Shown here in pieces: positions 14,602 through 28,100 of a stretch of DNA of 64,000 nt. Below the pieces are notes generated by a model. The model was given only the letters and a program-made list of their open reading frames with translations, was not told the DNA's origin and did not search any database. Source of the DNA: Allacma fusca. Taxonomy: Eukaryota > Arthropoda > Collembola > Symphypleona > Sminthuridae. Every line of letters begins with the position of its first letter. The stretch's first letter is position 1. The stretch spans positions 9,114,001 to 9,178,000 of the forward strand of contig OX359249.1 in the NCBI GenBank assembly GCA_947179485.1. Direction: 5' to 3'. The position numbers and the translations under genes are program-made.

Positions 14602-17600
14602 CTGCAAATTAATTACACACTCTCGTTGATCTTTCTAATAGGAGTCACGTTCCTCCATGTAGACGCACACTACTAGTGTGCACAGGAAAAATATAATAAT
14701 ATCCTGGGCCTATGTTCCAATCTTACGCATCACCAGTACATTTCTAGAATAAGTTGATAGTACGTGACAGTCCACTAATATAATCCCTATTTAAGGACAA
14801 TGTTTTGTTTATCCAACTCCAATCGCACCAACGATGTTTACATGACTTTTATACACTTGGACGACAGTAATAACACCCCAGCCAGTGCTACATGAGACTG
14901 TGAGCGAGGACTATCAGAGACGGACTGGAAGCATATCCTTTGGCAGGAACTCAAGCGCAACGTCAAAAATATTTTATTATGAGGAATTATATAGGTACTC
15001 CTCAAATAGGTGCTGCACGGACGGATACGCCGAGGAAGGATCGAAGGATATACACACAAGTGCTAACGAATAGATGTAAACATTCAAGTCGGAGAAAAAC
15101 TGTCCCTTTGGTGAGAGCGACAAGGGACAGTTAAGTAATAGCCAATGAAGTTAGAAATGATCAAGAAGTTATGCACCACTGACTGTTGTGTTAGTTGGGA
15201 ACGGACGAGGTGTGGAGCCAACTGAAAGCGACATGGGTCAATGATAAAATCCTTGAATGGGTCTGTCGGAGGCAGGTCTGAACGGTAAAAACTGTATCGA
15301 CCCATTTTCTCGAGTCTGTCAACTGAAGCCTTCAACGGGCGTAAAGTAAGACCAAAAACTTCCCACTTTTCTAATTTCCAATAGCAAACCGTAATAAAAA
15401 ATGAACCAAAACAATAACGCTTAACCTCCGCAGACCCGAAAAATAACGCATTTATTTGAACTCTCTCTCTTCCCACGGCTATCGGAGAGAGTCACACAAA
15501 CAGCCAGTAGGACCAACTGTGAAAGTCAGGAAAGTATGAGGAGGTTTGTGTAGCGTCCTGTTCCTATGCATAAGGCTATAGGCATATACACTATTAAATC
15601 ACTTAATGACCCAACCATGAAAACACCTTTAGTATACAGGAACAGAGAATAATAGGGGCAGCCACGCTTCATAAATACTGATTAAGCCCAAGGTGATGGA
15701 TAAACACGTTATGAGTCGAATGAGAATAGGATTTAATTATTAAAATCAGAACAAACAAAAAACAAATGTACAAGGAGCCTTTTTAAAAATTCATATGACA
15801 TTGATGCAACATATTCTTTCTTTTATCTCCACCTTCGGGGATTTTTTTAGGGTAAGCCATAATGACATAGGTCTTCAGCTTATACTTTTAATAAGGTGAA
15901 AGCACAGCTTGTTAAACTATTCTTCAAAGCCCTTTTGCTAGGAGCAATAACAGTTCTACAGAGGCCTTGGACAAATGCGTTTTTACTTTTCGAGTATTCA
16001 CCATCAGGGTGGATTTTTTTATCTGTAGCTTAAAGGGGAAATGTGACATACGTCCAAATCACTTTACAATTTTACACGGGTGTCTTCAAGTTGGGTTCCC
16101 TGGCTCTACCTTCCTTCCTCAACCTAAACTTAATAAATTAAGTTCAAACAATGCAGATTACGAATTCAGGCGTGACTGTGAGTTCCATGTGTAGCTGTGC
16201 ACAGTACCTATATATACAACAACCAATCAGCCATTATTGTGTTTATGACATGCTACTATGAGAAGTAAGGGGAAGAGGAGAACAAAAACCCTGGTGTACA
16301 ATAGTTTAATATATTTTTTAGTATGGCATTTTTTAAAAATTATTACAAAAGCTAGCCCTTGAATTTATGACTCTGTACAAGATGGTTACAATACAGAAAC
16401 TCCCTCAATATATTTTATCTGCCTCGTAAATACAAGTAAAAACCCTAGGTCTGATGTTACTTCCTGTTGCCTCTTGCTCTTTTTATGTAACGCTTGGGCA
16501 AAAGGACAAGAGTAACGGAGCACGAGGGGATCGACAGTGTATGTACTCGTGTAGCATACTTGTTTTTTGAACAATGGGTATACGCTCAACAGAATCTCCA
16601 AAATTGAAGTAACAACGATACACAGTACTTTTAGGAATAGGTACTATAAAAAATAAGGGAACTTAAATTTCTACGATTTGCTTCCAATTTTTACGGTTTC
16701 TTTTAGAACTTAATTCTCGAGAAATATTATGTCTTCCTTTAGCCTTAAATCCAGACATAAAATTTTTAAGCCCGTTAAACCATTTGCGCAATCTCCCAAC
16801 AAGATTTCTAAAATCTAAGGGAAGCCATACACCCGCTCGCTTTTTTGTATTACTATCTGTCTGTATATATAATTATATATAATTATTCTAAGTATATAAG
16901 TATAATAATTATATATACATGTACATACGTGTAATACGATAAAGTTGCTTTGTGTGTGCTGACCGTATTTAACCTCAATGTTTTATGTACATATGGAACT
17001 ACCACTGGAAATATTGACATTGGATTTATTGAGCCAAACTATGCGGCAATGCCATATGTGTACTTACAAAATGACAAACAAAATAAATGATCAATTATTA
17101 TGCAACAAAGAGCCATCCTACAAGTTTCCGTCTGTGTGCATTTAAAGCCATTTTCCCGACAAATATTGACGGCGGATTGAAGTAAATAACCCTCTTTCAT
17201 TTACATATTAAAGACCTGGTTAATCTTATTATTGTAGTCACATTATTATAACACGTGCAAGTAAGCTACAAGGTTTGAATAATCCCTTGGACAAGTTTTT
17301 GTAATTATCCATAGAATTATGTCCCTATACATCTATACATATCCTCTTGACATTTTATCTCTTGAACATTTCCTCCAGTCTCCGGAAGTCTACAAATGCT
17401 GGAACATGTATATACCTATATGTGTTTAGCGCAACTGTCGAAAAATATCCGGTGACTGGATGTGGCATGTGAAGCAATATATTCTCGTACAAGGGAAAGA
17501 GTTTTCCCGGAGTTCTTCTTTTTTTTTGTGCACACTATAGTTAACAAAAGCCTCACAATAAAGTCTCGCAAACAATGTTTTCCAATCCCAGAAGTTCTCA

Positions 17601-20600
17601 AGCTGCAAATGGGAACAGTAAATCCTATTTCAAGGTGATTGTCTCCCTCGCTTGCCTTTGAAAAAGTTTCCCAGTACTTTTCTCCCAGCGAAAGGATTTT
17701 AGATATTTTCCCAGACACTCAATTTAAGTAAACAGTATATTAAAAGTATACTGCAGAAACCATGTAACCTTCAGCTGAGGATTCCACATACTGTACTGGA
17801 TCATGTTTTCCAATTTTATTTCATACACTGAGACATTACTATTCTTTTCAGGCTTCCCCGTGACTACTATTCCTCCTCGTAAAAATGTATTGCTTGCATT
17901 AGCATGCACAATGGTACAATTCGGCGAAGAGTTAATCTCTATAATTACAAATTTATGGCACCTCAACATCCCTGGGTCTGGAAGGTACTCACTTCCAGTA
18001 ATGTTTCACTACCCGGTGAGAGTCATAACATGCATCACTACACGTATGTACATATGTACGGTGCACTTCCATCTGTAAGAGCAGCCCTGCAGGATCAAAA
18101 TTTGGCTCGTACACCTATTGGGACCCCGCATATGAGGAGAAATTGTGGCAAATGCGGGAGAGAGCTATTTTAGCCCCTTTAGATAAATTGTTCCTACAAG
18201 GGGGTCTGCTGATCAGATGTGTTCTCTCTATTCTGTACATACAAATATGTTCTTATAAAGATAAATTTGAACTTCGGGATAAATTAGAATCTGTCCAAAT
18301 ATTTTTGACCCTTTTGATAAAATACTCTCCTAAAGGGAGTACAATACTGATGCCTATAAAATAAAATTCCACGGGTCAGCAGAATTCCGACAGAAGAGTA
18401 CCTCCTTTAAATGTTTATAAACCAAAATGTGGACTGCATCCCGCCTGAATTTATATTAATACTACCTCCGCTTGCAACGGGAGAAATGTTGTCGAAGATA
18501 TGCTCCAAACAAAATAAGAATCAGGGAAAATAAAAATAAATGGTTTAATTTTAGGGAATCTCTCTGAACAAAACGGCTTAGAGTCTATGAAGTGATCATA
18601 CAGATACGTCCAAGTATGGGAGAATTGTGCTGGGAGAAAGCTCCATCAGGAACAGTCTTATGCTGAAGTCAAGCATGAAGTTTCCAACTGATTTCCCCAG
18701 AGTGATTAATAGGGCGTAGTACAATCAAACAAAAGCCATGAGATTTTGGTCCTGCAGGCCTGTTACAAATTAGAGCTACCAGCAGCAGCGTGAGCTAAAA
18801 CAGATTCACCAACTATCTCGTAAAAGAAGACTAAGACTACTTGACTATCAATCAGTGATGGAGAAATTGAAACATTTCTATCCCATGTAACATATACGGG
18901 GATTATATACAGTATTTACATATAGTGCAGACACTGTCTCCCCTATTCAAAAAAAACTCCAAGTCACAGGAGGTAAAGTGTTCTGGATAAGTCGGTTCCA
19001 TTCTTCTGGAAAATCTCATACCTCGATTTTGAGCTACGCCGTGAAGATGAAGGACTTCCAGGAACATTATATTTTCCTATGTATCGTATGTCTCATGATT
19101 TTATTATGTACATGCGTCTGCCGAAAATGTAATAAAGGCTGTATACTTTCTGTATTTTTTCCCCGGCTCACCTATATAATAATTATTATATGAATTCCCA
19201 TTTTTCCATCACTGATTTCTGAAAGAACTGTTCGCGTCAACACTGCGTCAGAGAACTACAGAGGAAGGGAAACACGGAGCGCGACAGTTTTATGACAAAG
19301 GCGCTTTTATGATATTGGTGGGAGACCATAAAATTATAAAGTGAAAGCCTGAAGATACAACAACATAAGAATTCCATCCCAACTTTGTCACTTTCATGTA
19401 TGACAGACAGTTTTCACTTAATTCTGTATCAACTCTAATTTGAAACATGATGTTGTACAAGGAAGTCTCTCCATGTAGAATTGGAGATATGGAGGAAATC
19501 ATCTGCAAAAATATGACGCTGTCACAATGACAAAGGAGTAAAAGTCGCCACAGGAGAAAATTCTGACAGAATATGAGAACAAACAGGTTTCTGTTGTAAG
19601 ACAAAGACCCGAGTTCATAAAAAGTACCCTTTTGTAAACCCCCCCCCCCTCTCTCTATATATATACCACTATATTTTAGACACCCAGCTTTTTCTGACGA
19701 TTACGCTAGGGCAGGAAATACTTCCTCCACATAATTACATACCTCATGCTCAGAAATTCTATATATGCGAGCCATACACACTCCTGATATTGTGAGTTTC
19801 TCAAAACCTTCCTTGATTACTTATTCGTGCATCATATTTCCCCATTCCCTTCAACTTCAACCTGTCGTGAATTTTCTTCCCCTGTTATCAAACTTCTAAC
19901 ATTTTCTTCCTCTCCTTCAAATTACATGGTTTCTTACAACAGTCTCCAGACCGTCCATGATGTCACACATACTCAAAGACGCAGTGAACTTTCTTCCCTT
20001 GCCCATGGAATAATATTCTAATTTGGTAATGTTTTCATAGCGGTGCATTAGATAAGGAAATCCCACGGATACTCTGAGAGAAACTTGGGCTATAGTCCTT
20101 AATGGAGTTCAAATTAGTTCCTTGAAAACCCTATGACTCGCTATTTCCAGACAGAAGCACTAACACAACAATAAATGAAGACGAATCGATCCTCAATTCC
20201 ATCTGATGACCAATGGCAAGGATCCAAGCCTAGTAGATTTTTAAGAGAACCAATTACTCGAGAGACGTTGATTAGTTCTAACTCATGTCGAAACTCTCCA
20301 ACAAAATAAAAACTACTATAGTATAGTACTACAACGTATTGTAGACTAATTTGAAGTTTTTGGAAGGAGAAAATTACCTCAGCTGCATTCTGTCATAATT
20401 ACATGGAATTAACGTTTCAGATGCTTTACTTTTTCCTCCCAGAAACTAGAACACTTTATTTGATTAACCGATTACTCTCGCAAGATTAGTTTTTTTTCCT
20501 TCGCACTTTTGCTCCCTAAAAGTTTCGTTTTACACATGGGCCCGCATATATGTAATTACGTGTACTGTGTCATATGTGAGGACAGGGAGTCTCCCTACAT

Positions 20601-23600
20601 ACATATGTATGTACTGTACGTTCTCATGTGTTGAAGTGCAAGTATACATACTACAGATTTTTCGACGAAAGTACAACTCCATAAAAAGATGTTGTTGACG
20701 TGACTGTCTTCATTCTGTAGCTTACAAGGAGGAGGACGTCCTGTGACATGTGTGGAACCAAGTCTTGAGCAAAATGCTAATTTCAAGCCTTCCATTGAAA
20801 CTACTGTATAGTATGTTTCAAGCATATTGTCTTCAGAGACCCACATGGGTAATTCAGACCCTAACTTATGCAACCTCGAGTCTTTCTGGAACTTGCAATC
20901 CATAGGTATATGATGTAATGCAAATCCGAGTTCGCAACATGAAGCACGTAGTCAAAGGTTGAAATTGTTACGAAAGGTCATACTCTACTTGAATGGGTTC
21001 AATCCAGACGTGAAAAATGAAAGGAGCACAGTGGGGAGGGAGTTTTGATCATGAGTAAAAGGTATTTAGAGAGAAACAAAAATCAAAGGGAAGGATTTGA
21101 TGTAACTTTTTAAATGTGCTAGTAATATCTATATTACATCCTAATAACATGCAGGAGATTGGAGCAGAATGAGGCTAGCTTGAATGAGGTTTGTAGTTCG
21201 AATTATAATAGACTCTCTGATAGCTACACACACCCCATGCTGACTTTGGTTGTTAGCTGTTCTCGGGTTTCTATTGATAATGAAGATAGTATTTGTACGA
21301 CAAGACCAATTAAAGGAGATCAAAGACTAATACAGCAAAGGGAGACTTCTGTCAGTTGAGTAAATCCGAAAGGAACTCTGGAGTTGGAAGGGGTGCATAA
21401 ATGGTTAAAATATCGTATTTACCTGGTCGTACACGTACCAATTTGGGTCCTACCGAGACAACTTTGAGGCCTAAGATCTCTGATGGCATGACAACATTCA
21501 TGTACGAAGAGTCAACAGAAAGTCAAGTCGGAGAGCTGGAAACGGGAAAGTCAAAGGAATCAGCAATACACGGGGACCTGTTGTGTTCAATGAGTCCAAA
21601 CTAATTGAGTCACACTCTGGAGCCTAAGCGCCCCACAATCAGCAGCTAAAACCCTTTCTACTTTACTTTGAGAAAATACATCTAAAGGTCTGTACAACTT
21701 TCGCTCAGTCCGATGTAAGTCGATAGGTTATGTACAAAAATTTTCGGAAATGAAAGCTAACAAACATCTGTGGGCAATTTTGAAAGCAAATGACATTATC
21801 CTCTTCTAACAGAAAGTTTCAGCTGTTTACTTTGCTTTTTTCCTGATCTCTTCACAGGCTCTCATTTCCCTTTATTCCTAATCTTTGCTTTCCATTTACC
21901 TCTTCAATTTTTTCGTGGAATAATCTCCATTTGGTATAACAAACATGCACCGTATCCGTCACATAACTATTGTATGACTGCACTGGTTTTAAATCAAAAG
22001 TTTGAGTTCAATGATTTTTAATTCCCCTCTATACAATCCCAAAGGAAAAAATCAAGATTTATTTAACTTTTTTATACGTAATTAAATATTATTATTAGAA
22101 CTTAATTACAGTGAACCAAAAACTATCCCTATACTCAATCATACGAGAAATGAAATTGATGAAGCTCCCTACTGAGGAATAATGGATGTAACATATGCAA
22201 CGCCCTCATAATTAATTATTTTAAATATTATCCAGCCCGAGTTTATCCCCACAATTATTATAGGCCAGCATGATCCCAGTCCTGCTTTAGCAGATGATGT
22301 GCAAATTCATTAGGGCTCATCCATACCCAATAAAACTTTATTGACACCATTGCTCTCACCTCATAACAAAGTGTCTACTATGACAACTCATTCTTTAGCA
22401 TAAGCTGGTCGAGCTTTATCAACAAAGATAATCGTCGGAAGGAGACCACAAACGCAACAAGTTACTATATTTGAAGTTATTTTTAAATTAATTGGAAATT
22501 CATTCCAAGAAAGTTTCTACAAACAAAACATTTAATTTATTACACCGCCCAATTTCTCCAAAATTCCCAATGGCCTTCCCCAACATTCCAAAGCAGGTGG
22601 TTATAATTCTGAACAGAAGGAAAAATTGGGTAATAAATTGATGATAAAAATAATTATCCCACACAGTACTTCCCTGTGACAAGTATATATCTATCACGCT
22701 GGTAAGTATCTCAGCATGGAAATATCTCTTGACCAATTAATTCCATTATTATCTCTTTTTTACTCCTATAATTAATTTTTTGGCTTCAAGAGTAACTGTC
22801 TTAGGAAATGTGGGAAAATGGGACGGAAAACCGTTACTTGACGTAACAAATTGACATATGTAGATATATATAGAACAGTTATGAAAAATACAGTTTTGAC
22901 GTTGACATCCTAAAACCCATCAACTGCAGGTTTTGTCTGATTTTTTTAGCAAAACTCTTGACTTTAATGGGAGGACACTCTTGAGCTCCCAAATATTTCC
23001 CTGGAACAGAGCTAAATAACAAAAAAAATAGTCCCAATAATGAAAAAACATCCTTTACCTTTGGTGTTTTGATTGTTTCCATTGCAAAATAATAAAATTT
23101 GAACTTCCAGGTTGAACGTTCCCGCGATCCTTTTAGCAGTGGTTTATTTGAGATGTGAAATCTAATGTCAACACAGGTCAACAGCAAAAAGAGTGCTATC
23201 GGCTCGAGGGAAAAAAATTACTGAGGAAGAAACATGAAAGTACGAAATAATTTTCATGCTGCGGACAATGCCAAATTTTATCAAATATTTTAAACACCAG
23301 ACCGAATTATATCACTATAAGCTGCTTCGTACTCCACTTGTTACCAAACGACGACTCCTCTTTCTCTCTCTCTCTCTCACTCTCTCTCTCTCTCTCTCTC
23401 TCTTCGAATAAGCCACCACAGCAGTCCGTGGTCTGCTTGATGTATCTGCGAAGGAAGGAGCATTTTAGTTAGTATTTAGACCCCAGACACAGAACTTCCC
23501 ACAGCATTTATCCTACGATATATGCACCTTACAGGCTTGAACCTAATGGGAAATAGAGTACTCGGGCACGCAATCCTTCACACCGTATCAACATCAAAAA

Positions 23601-24615
23601 TTGCGCGACATAGTAACGCAAAGCACAGAATAACTGTCCATATAAATCATTTATCTTTTTCCGGGTTTTCGTCCAGTTCCCTTGGAACTGTTGGAGCAAA
23701 ATTTAATTCCCCATGTCTTTAATTCAAACGAGAGGAATCTTGACAAAGGTGTTTTTTCCTTCGAGGAGGACTTTCTCCCCCCATAACCTTCCTTCTCTTG
23801 TAACATTTTATGAAGATTATGCTATGGGATGCATTATTCCCGTTTTTTTAAATTGAAATCAGCCCCATGTATAAATATGTAACTGTATAATTTACAGAGA
23901 TTTAAATACACTGGGATGGCAACAAATTTTTAACGTTTTGGTAGATAGAGGACGTAGCCCGAGGTATAAAGACTTGCAACAATCTCCCTTGGCTTTGTAG
24001 AGACCTGATCTATAGGAAATGACACAGCTGACCCTATTGACGTCATTGGTCAGGTATACGTATGACATGTGGGTGGAAAAAAAGTATTCCTTGTACATAT
24101 TTTATGCTACTTGTCTACAAACTTATTTGATGAGGTAAAATGTATGAAATTATTCCCCTTGCGTTGCAATCATCAAAGCGTATAATTTAGTACCTGGACG
24201 GAGTCTGAGAGACCTGGCATTTCCACAACGATATGAAGTTTTCTACTTTTATTAAAAATATGAAAACACATTTTATCGACCATGTCAGTCAGCAGCAGGG
24301 CTGGGAAATGAACAAGGAAAAATGCAATATTACGCCTTGTAGTGTATTCACATGGGATATGTTAATTCATATACGAGGCACATTAGTGGAATAAGATTTT
24401 AAGAAATTATGGTCCAAAGCGTTTGCCGACAATTTCCTGCACTTGCAATTAACTGATAAAATGGGCAAAAAGGAAATTAAAGAGTACAGGGTAGGTGGTA
24501 TTATTTGCATCCTCTAGTCTATGTAATTATTAAGGGAGTGGACTCATCCACCATTGGATTCCTCAGTTGGTAAATTTTGATATGTATTTTATAAAATTTA
24601 GTTCCATTGACCCAG
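14602..24615. other. gene-poor tract
   Basis: Only short open frames occur, none with recognisable domains. The segment 14850-15550 is less AT-rich and has several CpGs, so it may hold a promoter for the minus-strand MTMR gene. The frame at 15084-15476 (-) is 130 codons but has no motif. AT-rich palindromes lie at 16868-16921, and simple repeats at 19639-19666 (C run, CT, TA) and 23361-23403 (CT). Confidence 0.4.
23361..23403. repeat. (CT)n microsatellite
   Basis: An almost pure CT dinucleotide tract of about 43 bp, interrupted once by CA. It is intergenic and probably polymorphic. Confidence 0.9.
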
Positions 24616-25116
24616 GTCACCACTTATTGTTTCCGAGGTTAGGAGGAAGGATTCCTTTACAAAATTTATTACGGTGAGACTTATCATCCTTTAAATACAC
24701 GACTGAAAGGACACATAGACCATGTTAGATTGAAGAACCGTGAAAAATCAGCAGTTGCTCGATATATTTTCAACAACAAAAAGCATTCCTTCTATTGGGA
24801 TAACGCCAAGTCAATTATAAAGGAACCTAATCTATTATTGAGGAAAATTAAGGAAGGTTCAATAATCCAACAATCCGACAAGAATTTGATGAACGTCAAT
24901 GATGGTTTTTTATAAAATGTTACATGGGAGTCTTTGATTCAGAAAATTATAACTACTAATTTAAAAAAAATGCATTCATCAAAAATTAATATTTTTAAAA
25001 AATAGTGTTTTTCTCAATTATGCAGATTTGTCTACCACTACTTGCTTGCTGGTGCCTGAAAATGACAGTCTGTTAGATGTCGAAAGCTTGCATATAATTT
25101 AGCTTGTTTAATAAAG
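24616..25116 (+). pseudogene. degraded Penelope-like retroelement 3' end (GIY-YIG endonuclease remnant)
   Basis: An open frame from about 24616 to the TAA at 24913-24915 contains KIYYGETYHPLNTRLKGH, then SAVARYIF, HSFYWDNAKSII and LLLRKIKE. This matches the usual GIY-YIG order (YIG-type motif, R-x3-H, the W-D/x-A-K-I-I motif, then RKIxE) found at the C-terminus of Penelope-like and related retroelements. After the stop come CCTGAAAATGACAGTCTG and a GTCGAAAGC box, then AATAAA at 25110-25115; such tails are typical of these elements. No reverse transcriptase domain is visible upstream, so this is a 5'-truncated dead copy. The exact 5' limit is unclear. Confidence 0.6.
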
Positions 25117-28100
25117 TTAGCCATGTAAACAAAAGATGTGGAATCTATTAGGAGGAAGGAGTTTTTTAAAGATTTCAACATTACATATTTTTTTCAAATT
25201 CTCGTTTAACACTGGTTTCTAGTAAATGTTTTGGGTTTACTAATGAACTTTCTGGTAGGTGGCAAAAAATGTATAATAGTAATCTGGAACTTCCATCTTC
25301 TCCACATTTACCTCCCTCCTGTTCCTGAAAGGGCATTTCGTCAAACCTGCTCTCCTTTTTTGCGGGTCATGTTCACAATGTCCATCGCAATGACCTATTG
25401 GATGGCTTATTAGGAAACCTGAGAACATTTCCTAGAACCGAATGTTAAATAAAATTTTGAAAACCAATTGTAACATTGCACAATGTCTTAAAAAATGCCG
25501 ACCTCCCTTATTCACGTTTGTGACCTTAGTATTAACAAATGCTGACCTGGGCCAATGAAACAAATTTTTGAATATCTCGAACAAATTTGTTTTTAGAAAC
25601 TTGGGAATTCACTCTTGGATTAGCTACTCCCTTATGTGAGCTAGAGAAGGAGCCAAAAATATTACCATTGACCCACCCTGTACATTTGAGGTTTTATTTT
25701 TGACGCTTCCTGCACATAGCTACTGTAGAACTGCTCGTGGAAGAAAATCAACAACTGATAAATTATTGCTTCTGGTATGAAACCCACAATCCAAGTTCCA
25801 ATACTCACCTCAAATATTAAAAGTACTTTATTATATCAACTGCGCTATGATTTATAGGGAAATCAATTGTGAATCTATAGTTATAGCAGTTCATAAATGA
25901 ATCTCCCTCTGACAGCATCCGATTGAGAAAGGATAACAAATGCATGACTGTTCTCACAAGAAAGGTGCCAAATTGAATGCAGAAAAATAATAGACTAATA
26001 AAATACACAAAAAGTTTCCCAAAACCTTTAGGATTTATTATATTCATTTTTTGCGTTCGCAAACGACCAAATAGTTGCGTGATATCACGTACGTGACGTG
26101 CATATAGCATAACCATTTATGTAAATATTCCAATTTCTAAGCAATATTTAGCTAAATCGACACAAGTTAGATAATGTAATTTACATGATTATGTTATCAT
26201 CATATGACATGTATCGTCTACAAAGAAGAATACGACTGTCTATTACAACGAAGCTATACATTTCGAGGCACACAAAATTATTCCAAGTATGGTAAATTCT
26301 CTAATGGACATGTACATTTAAATATACGCAAGGGCACCACGGCCGAAGTGAGACATACACTATGTAACATATTGTGTGAATTCGTTTTTTTAACTAGTAT
26401 TAGCATCATATAGTAACCATATGACGAGACAATAATAATAATTGTATTATTATTGTAAAAATTGAAAAAAATATCAAGACCTAAATCATCCCATTATTCA
26501 TCACAATACTATAAATACCAATATCCATGACTATCTACGACATACGTACTATAGTGAAATTAAAATCATCCTATACACACTACAGTGTTCTAAACCGGTG
26601 ACACTAACATATATAAGTAATACGTACATACATCAATGATTAGGAAAAAACAGGAGCACATCTTCGTTTAATAATAGTACACTTTCAACCAAAAAAAAAC
26701 GAACACATTCTCACTTCATCATGCATAGTCGGACGTATTTTCTTGTGATTTGTAATTGGGGCAACAGACTGTCTAAATTTACATGTCAGCTGAAAATAAT
26801 TGTTCTACATTTTATCCTCATGAGTGTGTACTCGAGTAATATGAGGTAGAAAGGATCATTAAATTTTTTGGCATACTTAGGTAATAATGTCACTATGGTT
26901 GGGGCTTCACTTACACACTATCGGGTTCCAATACAAGTAAATATAGTAAATTAAATGGCGTACTCTGATCCTTAGAAAACAATTTTTCTCGACAAACTGT
27001 ATAAAAAGTGTCTAATAATTGTAGGCCGGTAATTAATCCATAAAATTTCTCATTGACAGGTATGAAATTAAAACAGATTATTTACATTCTTGCATCTGCT
27101 GCTGAGTAAAAATCCTTCTCTCCAGTCAAAATACGATGACCCATGATCCAACCTTAAATGTAACCGAAGATTTTGGCTACGACAGTAATCTGCTACCTTT
27201 GTTTAAATGTAAAGTTAGTCCAACACTCTTAGGACAAATCCTCCCCTTCAGTAATAATAATAATTATTGTAAAGATCATATTTTCTGAATAATGTACACA
27301 TGTGAACAATCTGACATGGACTTCGCTATGATCTGCATGTTACAAGTATATGACCAAGACCATGACCACAACCATAGCTTTGGACAGAAAATAACATGTG
27401 ATTTGAAAAAAAAATAAAAAATAAACGTCAAAACATTCAAGACACTACACACTGCGACGAGAGACAAAAAAGACTTGTGTTAACCAAAATTTGGTAGTAA
27501 TAATTTACAACGTGATACCAATGCAATGCAAGTACATAGAACATTTTGCTACATAAAATCCACGCAGATGCTGTACACACTCCACTATATATATATATAT
27601 AATTATATATACGTTCCATATAAACGATGAACAGTAAAAGCTGTTAATAGATCCATACTTTAAAACACGTTCTGAATAGTCTGAAGTACAGACTTTCACC
27701 ATAAATCTCCCAGTTTGGAGAAATTAATGATCACTGATATCATCTAACAAATAACACCCCTGATTTAATATTCTCTTCGTTAGCTCAACCCCCCTCTCAT
27801 GATCAAATAGTTCAAACTACTTTCAGATACTTAGCTGCATAATATATTTGTATGTTGTCGTGCTGACAGGACCGAGCTGGTCCTTCAGGTGTTGCTTTAT
27901 AGAGCTTTTCAAGCCAATACAATTTAAAAGCTTTTCCAACGACATAAAAAAGGAGGTAACCCTTTCCGTCACTGATATCTGTACACATCTACTTAACACT
28001 TTCATTTGTGTGCCATCGATTTCAATACATGAACATAGATCTAGCTAACACCGGAATTCGTCAACACACATATGACCACATGACATGAGATTAATCAAAT

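Noticed and set aside
15084-15476. 130-codon minus-strand open frame
   Set aside because: No domain, no plausible splice partner and no polyadenylation signal. It falls in a less AT-rich promoter-like stretch where long frames arise by chance.
17416-18364. cluster of overlapping 60-100 codon frames on both strands
   Set aside because: None shows conserved motifs, signal peptides or convincing splice sites, and they contradict each other.
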